From Oscillospiraceae bacterium (GTDB lineage: Bacteria > Bacillota > Clostridia > UBA1381 > UBA9506): 64,000 bases of DNA. Made by a program: the position numbers and the translations under genes. Positions 58,026 to 64,000 of this stretch are shown here, one piece after another. The stretch is from NCBI GenBank assembly GCA_015068855.1, contig SVJS01000002.1, positions 99,764 through 163,763 of the forward strand, given 5' to 3'. Below the pieces are notes generated by a model. The model searched no databases and was not told the origin of the DNA. It worked only from the letters and a program-made list of their open reading frames with translations. Numbering within the stretch: the stretch's first letter is position 1; every line of letters begins with the position of its first letter.

Positions 58026-58871
58026 TCAGCCGCAACAACCGTGATGAGGTTCGCTCATGGGGTCCATGTGGCAATCTTCACGGGCGGGCGGGAAGAATTC
58101 ATCAAAGGGGAATTCAATCTTTTCAAACAGTTCGCAGGGACTGTCGTCGCAGGAGGTGACACATTCCTTCTGAGGAATGCAAAAATCATAGGATGGGATT
58201 AAAAGCTGCACGCTGCGTTCAATTTTAACAATGGAGAACAGACCAATGGAAACGAACACGCGCTTGCGCTCGCCGCCCATCACCAGGGAATCCTCAAAAA
58301 CATTGCACACGCACTGCGGGATGCGTGAGAAATCCAGCTCCTCGCCATGGCAGCAATGGTCGTCACATTGTTCAACCACTTTTGCGGATAAGCATAAGGG
58401 GTCCACAACCTCAACGACAGCCTTGGGCATGTTTGTTTTCTGCCAGAGCTGTTCGTCAAAGCTGTCATAGTGATAGCGTGACTCAAAGACCTTGGCAGAG
58501 CCCTCGGAGCCAAACAAAATAACCTTTTTGTCAAACGTAGCCAGACCCTCTACCTTGCAAGGCTTACCCACGCCCGTAAAGGCATCCAATGTGATTTTGA
58601 AGAAGAATTTCAAATCAACTGTGAAATAGCCCCGATTAAAGGGAACGGGCTCAACATCAGTAAAGACCCAGATGATTTCGGACTTCCGGCATTTTACGTT
58701 CACGGCTCTGTCAATGATGTCCTGCGCGCTTGCGGTGAAGTAAACGCGGGCATCTTCGATGCAGTCTTTATCCTTGCAGGAATCATAGATTTTGTCGGTA
58801 TGTATGCAGACAGCGTCTGTGGGGGTGCCTTGGTTACCACCAAAAGCACAACCTCTTACTCTTTCATTCAT
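58026..58871 (-). CDS. Conserved Cys-rich Clostridia protein, possibly sporulation-related
   Basis: 281 residues, no membrane segment or signal. Motifs include TDKIYDSCKDKDCIEDARVYF, DIIDRAVNVKCRKSEIIWVF, DVEPVPFNRGYFTVDLKFFFKI, clusters CDDHCCH and a His/Cys-rich end (EPHHGCCG). This pattern recurs in uncharacterised proteins of spore-forming Clostridia; no biochemical role is known. Many cysteines would suit a crosslinked coat layer. AGAGGAGG precedes the ATG and a sigma-K-like promoter lies further upstream. Confidence 0.8.
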   Translation of the reverse strand: MNERVRGCAFGGNQGTPTDAVCIHTDKIYDSCKDKDCIEDARVYFTASAQDIIDRAVNVKCRKSEIIWVFTDVEPVPFNRGYFTVDLKFFFKITLDAFTGVGKPCKVEGLATFDKKVILFGSEGSAKVFESRYHYDSFDEQLWQKTNMPKAVVEVVDPLCLSAKVVEQCDDHCCHGEELDFSRIPQCVCNVFEDSLVMGGERKRVFVSIGLFSIVKIERSVQLLIPSYDFCIPQKECVTSCDDSPCELFEKIEFPFDEFFPPAREDCHMDPMSEPHHGCCG

Positions 58872-58916
58872 AGTCAGTTAACCTCCTCTGATTTGAGATG
58901 GATGCGTCATCTATAA

Positions 58917-58945
58917 TATACTATGTCGGAGGGGCCGGCGGTGTT
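58917..58945 (-). promoter_or_regulatory. Sigma-K-like promoter of the Cys-rich gene
   Basis: Minus strand: AACA, 16 bases, CATAGTATA. A complete match to the mACm-N16-CATAnnnTA pattern of the late mother-cell sigma factor. Confidence 0.55.
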
Positions 58946-59013
58946 ACTGAAAGAGAAAAGAATTTTCTAAAAAGAGCTTGCTTTATAAAAGACGGGCAGG
59001 GGAGACATAAAAA

Positions 59014-59040
59014 ACCCCGATACAGGGGGATGTATCAGGG
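59014..59040. other. Small inverted repeat upstream of the putP terminator
   Basis: CCCCGATACA / TGTATCAGGGG with one bulged base. Purpose unclear; the rest of the stretch 58946-59106 shows nothing else. Confidence 0.4.
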
Positions 59041-59106
59041 GTATGCGCTTTATATCTTATATGCCTTTTCCGTAGGAATGGCGGTTATAATTCCGTTATG
59101 CTTGCA

Positions 59107-59139
59107 ACAAAAAGGCGGTTTTCTGTCACGAAAACCGCC
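59107..59139 (-). terminator. Terminator of putP
   Basis: 10-bp stem GGCGGTTTTC / GAAAACCGCC with loop TGTCAC. The A-run at 59109-59113 becomes the minus-strand U-tract. Confidence 0.88.
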
Positions 59140-59172
59140 ATAATTGTGTAAATACCTTGCTACGCCTGTGAA

Positions 59173-60729
59173 TTATTGTGCCTTCACAGAGTCAAAATCT
59201 TCCTCAATTTCTTTTGACGGACGTGCTGTCAAAAGGGAGACTGCAACGATGCAGATGGAGGAGAAGATGAAGGCAGGCAGCAGTTCATAGATGGCAAAAA
59301 TGCCGCCCAATTTGGAAATCACAAGCTTCCAGAGGAACACCATGCCGGCGCCGCTGACCATGCCGGCAATTGCGCCTGCGCGGTTTGTTCTTTTCCAGAA
59401 CAGAGAGAACAGCATAATGGGACCGAAGGTTGCACCAAAACCGGCCCAGGCAAAAGACACGATGTTAAAGATAATGCTCTTTTCATCCAGAGCAATCACC
59501 ATGGCAATCAGGGCGATTACAAACAAGGTGATTCTGGACATAATCATAACCTGCTTATCGGAAGCATCTTTTTTGCACACGCCCTGGTAAATATTTTTAG
59601 CAAATGCAGAGGCTGCAATCAAAAGATACGAATCGGAAGAACTGATGGTTGCCGCCAGAATGCCCGCCATGACAAAGCCTGCCAAAATAGCGGGAAGTGA
59701 CGTTGTGGCAAGGGTAATAAAGATGCTTTCTGCATCCGTTGAAGTTAAATGAACGGTGGGATAAAGCTGTCTGCCGACGATACCGATAAAGACAGCAACG
59801 GCTAATGAAATAACAACCCAAATCATGGCGATTTGTCTGGAACGTTTCAGCTCTTCTTCTTTTCTGATAGCCATGAAGCGCAGCAGAACCTGCGGCATAC
59901 CAAAGTAACCAAGGCCCCAGGCGAGCATGGAGAAGATTTTTAACCAACCATATTCGGAAGCTGCACCAAATACCGGTTTTCCGGCTTCGACAATCTGTAC
60001 ACCATCAGCATCCAGCGTCGGTGTGGCAAGGCCGAAGAATTCCAAAAAGCCGGGGATTTCTCTTGCGTTTTCAATAACAGCACCCAGTCCGCCGGCGCTT
60101 ACCGTGCTGAGGATGACAATAACAGATAAAGCAATAATCATGACGATTGCCTGCATAAAGTCTGATGCACTTTCAGCTAAGAAACCGCCAAGCAGTGTGT
60201 ATAACAAAACGAACGCCGCACCAATCAGCATCATGGAAACATACGGCAAACCAAACAGAGTGGAAAACAGCTTACCGCAGGTTACAAAGCAGCTGGATGC
60301 ATAAACTGTGAAGAACACGAGAATGAAGACAGCTGCAAGAGTCATAATCACCTTTTTGTTTTCACGGAATCTGTTTGAAAAGAACTCCGGCAGGGTTATG
60401 GAGTTATTGGCTCTGATGCTGTACCGGCGCAGTCTTTTGGAAACGATTAACCAGTTAAAGTATGTACCGATGGCAAGACCGATGGCCGTCCAGGCAGCAT
60501 CTGCCAGTCCGCACCAATACGCAACGCCGGGCAGACCCATCAAAAGCCATCCGCTCATATCGGATGCTTCTGCGCTCATGGCAGTTACCCAGGGACCGAG
60601 AGAGCGGCCGCCGAGAAAATAATTCTCTGAGTTTTTGTTGGCTCTTTTTGCATAAATCACACCAATGATGACGACAACAGCCATATAAATAACCATGGCT
60701 GTCAAAATTTGAACTGTCTGATTGTTCAT
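59173..60729 (-). CDS. putP: Sodium/proline symporter
   Basis: 518-residue member of the solute:sodium symporter family with about 13 membrane helices. SAEASDMSGWLLMGLPG (TM2 substrate/Na site), IRANNSITLPEFFSNRF, ATTSLPAILAGFVMAGILAATISSSDSYLL (TM8-9) and WAGFGATFGPIMLFSLFWKR match PutP. It takes up proline with Na+. TAGGAGG precedes the ATG. Single gene with its own terminator. Confidence 0.93.
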   Translation of the reverse strand: MNNQTVQILTAMVIYMAVVVIIGVIYAKRANKNSENYFLGGRSLGPWVTAMSAEASDMSGWLLMGLPGVAYWCGLADAAWTAIGLAIGTYFNWLIVSKRLRRYSIRANNSITLPEFFSNRFRENKKVIMTLAAVFILVFFTVYASSCFVTCGKLFSTLFGLPYVSMMLIGAAFVLLYTLLGGFLAESASDFMQAIVMIIALSVIVILSTVSAGGLGAVIENAREIPGFLEFFGLATPTLDADGVQIVEAGKPVFGAASEYGWLKIFSMLAWGLGYFGMPQVLLRFMAIRKEEELKRSRQIAMIWVVISLAVAVFIGIVGRQLYPTVHLTSTDAESIFITLATTSLPAILAGFVMAGILAATISSSDSYLLIAASAFAKNIYQGVCKKDASDKQVMIMSRITLFVIALIAMVIALDEKSIIFNIVSFAWAGFGATFGPIMLFSLFWKRTNRAGAIAGMVSGAGMVFLWKLVISKLGGIFAIYELLPAFIFSSICIVAVSLLTARPSKEIEEDFDSVKAQ

Positions 60730-60759
60730 GTTTCTTTCCTCCTAAACATTATCTGTCAT

Positions 60760-62175
60760 TTATTTAATCACTTCCACCTTAATGGTGTTTGTGTTTCCTA
60801 CCATACCGTTAATCAAACCGCCTGTCATGACGATGTTGTCCCCGGTTTGCAGTGAAAATATTTTTTTTGCCTGTTGCTCAGCCTGATAAAAAACAATATC
60901 TAAGGATGGGTATTGTTCACATAAAACAGGCGTAATTCCCCAGCTCATATTGAGCTGCCTCCAGGCCCTTACATTGGTGGTTGTTCCTAAAATGTCCATG
61001 GGACAGCGGAAGCGGCTTACCATGCGCGCGGTTTTGCCCGTGATGGAATTGACAACAATGCATTTGGCGTTCACATCAATCGCCATGGAGCAGACCGAGT
61101 GGGAAATGGCATCTAAGTTGTTCTTGATTTTATATTCGGTTGAGCGGAACCATTCTTTGTAGTCAATATGCTTTTCTGTAAACTCCGCAATTTCGGCCAT
61201 GTTTTTCACGGCCTCTGCCGGATATTTGCCCGCCGCGGTCTCGCCCGACAGCATAATGGCAGACGAACCGTCATACACGGCATTTGCCACGTCGGAAATC
61301 TCAGCTCTTGTGGGCCTTGCGTTATAAATCATGGATTCTAACATTTCCGTTGCCGTGATGACTCTTTTGCCCAGCAAACGGCATTTATTGATGAGATATT
61401 TCTGAATGGACGGCACCTCAACAAAGGGGATTTCCACGCCTAAATCGCCGCGGGCAACCATGATGCCGTCTGCCAGCTCGCAGATTTCATCGATGTTATC
61501 CACGCCGGCGCGGTTTTCGATTTTGGCGATGATGTCAATGTCCTTGCCGCCGTTTTCGTTCAGAAAATTCCGCACGGCTTCGACATCGCTCTTGGATGAA
61601 ACAAAGGATGCGGCAACAAAATCAATATCGTTTTTGATGCCAAACAGTAAATCTTCTTTATCCTGGTCGCTTAAATAGTCATGAGTCAGCACCTTGTTGG
61701 GAAAGTTCATGCTCTTGCGGTCGGACATTTCGCCACCTGCAATCACGGTGCAACGGATATCCTTTCCCTCGATGGCGTCAACCTTAAACTGCACCAGCCC
61801 GTTGTTGACCATGATGACGTCGCCCACATGCAGGTCCTCGGTCAACTGCTCGTAATTAACAGAGACCCTCGTCCGGTCGCCAATTACATCTTCGGTCGTG
61901 AACGTGAATGTGTCGTTATCAGCCAGCACAATTTTTTTATCTGCAAAGGTTTTGATTCTGTATTCGGGTCCCTTCGTGTCCAGCATAATGGGAATGGGGA
62001 GCCTGAGGCGCGCACGAACGTCCTTAATCAAATCAATTTTTCGCTGGTGTTCCTCATGGGTACCGTGAGAAAAATTGAGTCTTGCCACATTCATGCCATA
62101 CAGGCACATTTTTTCAAGAATGTCAGCGTTTTCGCACGCCGGTCCAATGGTGCAAATAATTTTTGTTTTGCGCAT
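60760..62175 (-). CDS. pyk: Pyruvate kinase
   Basis: Last glycolytic step, PEP + ADP to pyruvate + ATP. 471 residues: KIICTIGPAC, NVARLNFSHG, MLDTKGPEYR (with Tyr instead of Ile), KIENRAGVDNIDEI, DGIMVARGDLGVE, MLSGETAAGKYP. It lacks the extra C-terminal PEP-utiliser-like domain found in Bacillus Pyk, so it is the short form. A promoter about 320 bases upstream lies inside a region of nested repeats. Confidence 0.97.
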   Translation of the reverse strand: MRKTKIICTIGPACENADILEKMCLYGMNVARLNFSHGTHEEHQRKIDLIKDVRARLRLPIPIMLDTKGPEYRIKTFADKKIVLADNDTFTFTTEDVIGDRTRVSVNYEQLTEDLHVGDVIMVNNGLVQFKVDAIEGKDIRCTVIAGGEMSDRKSMNFPNKVLTHDYLSDQDKEDLLFGIKNDIDFVAASFVSSKSDVEAVRNFLNENGGKDIDIIAKIENRAGVDNIDEICELADGIMVARGDLGVEIPFVEVPSIQKYLINKCRLLGKRVITATEMLESMIYNARPTRAEISDVANAVYDGSSAIMLSGETAAGKYPAEAVKNMAEIAEFTEKHIDYKEWFRSTEYKIKNNLDAISHSVCSMAIDVNAKCIVVNSITGKTARMVSRFRCPMDILGTTTNVRAWRQLNMSWGITPVLCEQYPSLDIVFYQAEQQAKKIFSLQTGDNIVMTGGLINGMVGNTNTIKVEVIK

Positions 62176-62353
62176 AGTTCGCCTCTCTTCGGTTTGATAT
62201 ATCTATTTTCTCAATGCATCGGCTTATTATACAATATACGATTTAGGGCATGAGCTTGTCCTTGTGAAAGGTATACCATGCAGTACAAAATCAAAAAATA
62301 CATTTGATTATTACAATCTACCCATAATACATTATAAAATCAGTAAACAATTT
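62176..62353. other. pyk proximal leader region
   Basis: AT-rich. No terminator or known riboswitch seen. A weak GAGAGGCG ribosome site lies just before pyk. Confidence 0.4.
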
Positions 62354-62386
62354 AGATGTTGCAAAATCATTTTACCAGGAGTCAAA

Positions 62387-62449
62387 ATGCTTGCTTGCAA
62401 GGGCATTTTTGCGACACCGTCAATTGTTGCAGCGCTCGAAAGAGCATAA
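62387..62449 (+). other. Possible 20-codon plus-strand ORF in the repeat region
   Basis: MLACKGIFATPSIVAALERA, with CAGGAG 4-5 bases before the ATG. Nothing downstream on this strand is served by it. Coding status is unproven. Confidence 0.25.
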
Positions 62450-62499
62450 AGGAGCGAAAGCTCTTGAAAATTTTATGAAATAAAAATCAGTATGCAACA

Positions 62500-62528
62500 A
62501 TTATATCATACCTCGCGGCATAAATCAA
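62500..62528 (-). promoter_or_regulatory. Promoter of pyk
   Basis: Minus strand: -35 TTGATT, 17-base spacer, -10 TATAAT. The inner repeat arm TGCAACAATT overlaps the -10. Confidence 0.65.
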
Positions 62529-62600
62529 ACTTTTTTTATATATAGTTGCAACATCTTATACTCCAAAAGAAAAGCGTTAGTTTGGTGCACCCTGAAAGAC

Positions 62601-62642
62601 AAAAAAAGAGGAAAGCCCGTCAGGCGGGTTTTCCTCTTTTTT
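62601..62642 (-). terminator. Terminator of secDF
   Basis: Long stem AAAGAGGAAAGCCCG / CGGGTTTTCCTCTTT (one wobble), A-run left and T-run right, so usable on both strands. Confidence 0.92.
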
Positions 62643-62703
62643 GAACCTTACCACGCGCTCGTGTTGCTGCGAAGCGGTGGTGGGCGTTTTTACTTTTCAA
62701 AAC

Positions 62704-63600
62704 TTATCTGCCGTGCTGCAATTTTTTCTTTTTGCGATTCGCCTGTGCATTCTTCATGAATGCCCAGAGGGGACCTGCCAGCAGAACGGAAGAATACGTG
62801 CCGGCTAACAAACCAACCATCAGGGGAATTGTGAACTGACGGATGGAGGTAACGCCGAAGATAAACAACATAATAACAGGAAGCAAGGTTGTGATGGTTG
62901 TGTTGATAGAACGGGTTAAAGTCTGCTTAACGCTCTGGTTAACGATGTCAGCAAAAGCAGCCCGCTTATTCTTGGCATAGTTTTCACGAATGCGGTCAAA
63001 CACAACGATGGTGTTGTTAATGGAGTAACCAACGATGGTCAGAATGGCGGCAATGAAGTTGCTGTTAACGGGAATGCGGAACACGGCATACACCGTCAGC
63101 ATAATTAAAATGTCATGCAAAAGGCAAACAACAGCAGCAAAGCCAGTTCTGAATTCAAAGCGGATGGCAATGTAAAGCAGCATTAAAATAGCGGCGATAA
63201 CAGTAGCCATGAAAGCCTGTCTTTTTAACTCATCACCAACGGTTGCACTTACATTATCCACCTGCAAAATAGCTGTATCCTCTAACTCATATTGTGTCAA
63301 AATGGCTGTTTGCAAAGCATCGCGAATTTCTGTGTCAACAGGCAGGGTTTTAATGATAACCTGATTGCCGTCAGATTTTTGCACAATGGGGTTTACGTTT
63401 TCAGGGGTGTTGGATTCAACAAATTTGGAAAGCTCATCCAAATCAACCTCGGCGCCCATATCAACATACATGGTCATACCGCCGGCGAAATCAACGTCCT
63501 GTTCAAATCCACCGTTTACACCGAACGCAATGGCGCCAATCAGGATGATGACGATGGGAACAATGACAGTATACTTAAATTTTTCAACCAGTTTAAGCAC
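62704..63600 (-). CDS. secF: Protein translocase subunit SecF
   Basis: 298-residue membrane protein that with SecD uses ion gradient energy to help secretion. Six membrane helices with a periplasmic-type domain (about 30-130) containing QDVDFAGGMTMYVDM; TM4-6 have TIVGYSINNTIVVFDRIREN and RSINTTITTLLPVIMLFIFG. GTG start; it overlaps the secD stop by 8 bases, so the two are translationally coupled. Confidence 0.96.
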   Translation of the reverse strand: MLKLVEKFKYTVIVPIVIILIGAIAFGVNGGFEQDVDFAGGMTMYVDMGAEVDLDELSKFVESNTPENVNPIVQKSDGNQVIIKTLPVDTEIRDALQTAILTQYELEDTAILQVDNVSATVGDELKRQAFMATVIAAILMLLYIAIRFEFRTGFAAVVCLLHDILIMLTVYAVFRIPVNSNFIAAILTIVGYSINNTIVVFDRIRENYAKNKRAAFADIVNQSVKQTLTRSINTTITTLLPVIMLFIFGVTSIRQFTIPLMVGLLAGTYSSVLLAGPLWAFMKNAQANRKKKKLQHGR

Positions 63601-64000
63601 GGTCGTTTCCCCCTTTCATGCCATAGAGGCTCAGGTTTGTCAGCTTCAGGCCAACCATCTGACGAAGCAGAAACTTCGTGATAACAATGGCGGTAAACAG
63701 GCTGACAACAGTACCGATGCCCAATGTGATGGCAAAGCCTTGAATGGGGCCTGTGCCGAAATAGTAGAGGACAACAGCTGCAATCAACGTGGTAACGTTG
63801 CTATCTAAGATGGCAACAAAAGCGCGGTTAAAGCCGGCGTCCATAGAAGTGCGAATGGTTTTGCCAAGTGCAAGCTCTTCTTTCATACGGGAAAAAATGA
63901 TAACGTTTGCATCAACGGCCATACCAACCGACAGGATAATGCCGGCAATACCGGGCAGGCTCAGGTTGATGCGGAACCAGGACATGATAAAGGCAACAAT
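63593..64000 (-). CDS. secD: Protein translocase subunit SecD, C-terminal part
   Basis: The last 135 codons of SecD; the frame is open to the window edge. FRINLSLPGIAGIILSVGMAVDANVIIFSRMKEEL is the family hallmark in TM4-TM5; DAGFNRAFVAILDSNVTTLIAAVVLYYFGTGPIQGFAITLGIG follows. An ATG at 63985 is internal, not a start. Separate secD and secF, not fused, unlike B. subtilis. Confidence 0.96.
   Translation of the reverse strand: MVAFIMSWFRINLSLPGIAGIILSVGMAVDANVIIFSRMKEELALGKTIRTSMDAGFNRAFVAILDSNVTTLIAAVVLYYFGTGPIQGFAITLGIGTVVSLFTAIVITKFLLRQMVGLKLTNLSLYGMKGGNDRA

Larger units (their letters stand above)
62354..62556. repeat. Nested inverted repeats upstream of pyk
   Basis: Outer 11-bp pair AGATGTTGCAA (62354-62364) / TTGCAACATCT (62546-62556) encloses an inner 10-bp pair AATTGTTGCA (62422-62431) / TGCAACAATT (62493-62502). 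All four arms share TGTTGCA or its complement. Between them lie an AAAATG/CATTTT hairpin and two GAAA-capped hairpins (GCTC-GAAA-GAGC, GAGC-GAAA-GCTC). It could be an operator array, a small RNA or a MITE-like element. Confidence 0.6.

Noticed and set aside
62354..62556. Insertion sequence at the pyk upstream repeats
   Set aside because: No transposase fragment and no clear target-site duplication; kept only as a repeat region.
63365..63808. 147-codon plus-strand ORF opposite secF/secD
   Set aside because: Shadow of two clear membrane protein genes on the other strand; no ribosome site.

Overview
The window comes from a low-to-mid GC Bacillota genome, most likely an anaerobic, spore-forming Clostridia lineage. 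The evidence is AGGAGG-type ribosome binding sites almost everywhere, sigma-A promoters with 17-bp spacers, a mraZ-rsmH-ftsL-PBP-murE division cluster, RNase Y, ThiT with a TPP riboswitch, [FeFe]-hydrogenase maturases HydG and HydF, and two sigma-K-like promoter matches. No tRNA, rRNA or CRISPR array was seen, and no genus can be named from the sequence alone.

Layout: (1) 1-4.8 kb, minus strand: mraZ, rsmH, ftsL, a two-PASTA class B PBP and the start of murE, with an MraZ operator. (2) 5.0-8.1 kb: a YtrA-type GntR regulator with an ABC ATPase and permease. (3) 8.2-18 kb: rny (minus), then cca, an EF-G paralogue, tgt, mgtE behind a leader uORF, a zinc protease and a GlmU-like nucleotidyltransferase lacking the acetyltransferase half. 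(4) 18.1-21.7 kb: rpmG-secE-nusG-rplK-rplA, then rplJ-rplL under an L10 leader. (5) 21.8-25.1 kb, minus strand: a NagB-like protein, a PIG-L deacetylase, a C_GCAxxG_C_C protein and thiT. (6) 25.2-39.8 kb: a compact phage-derived structural operon (terminase, portal, structured RNA, scaffold, capsid, connectors, tail tube, very short tape measure, baseplate, fibre, lysin, membrane proteins) with no integrase, repressor or replication gene. (7) 39.8-44.3 kb: a TM1266-type protein, hydG behind a predicted attenuator, hydF, and an Orn/Lys/Arg decarboxylase-family gene. (8) 44.4-57.7 kb: rpsT, a Cys-rich membrane protein, and tuf, fusA, rpsG, rpsL, an L7Ae-like protein, rpoC and rpoB on the minus strand. 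(9) 57.9-64 kb, minus strand: a Cys-rich conserved protein with a sigma-K-like promoter, putP, pyk, an inverted-repeat-rich intergenic region, secF and partial secD.

The strongest candidate for an undescribed system is region 6. It encodes what is needed to build and load a small siphovirus-like particle and lyse a cell, but nothing recognisable for integrating or replicating. Its tape measure is very short, as in gene transfer agents. It also carries a terminase with a small-subunit-like tail, a multi-hairpin RNA between portal and scaffold, and a lysin joining an amidase to a phosphodiester-glycosidase-like domain. A domesticated particle or gene-transfer-agent-like element is a reasonable hypothesis, and a decayed prophage is the main alternative.

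Other notable points: the usual rplL-rpoB junction is broken, with rpoBC and the str genes 36 kb away in reverse orientation. Several leaders show mutually exclusive pairings (mgtE, hydG, thiT).
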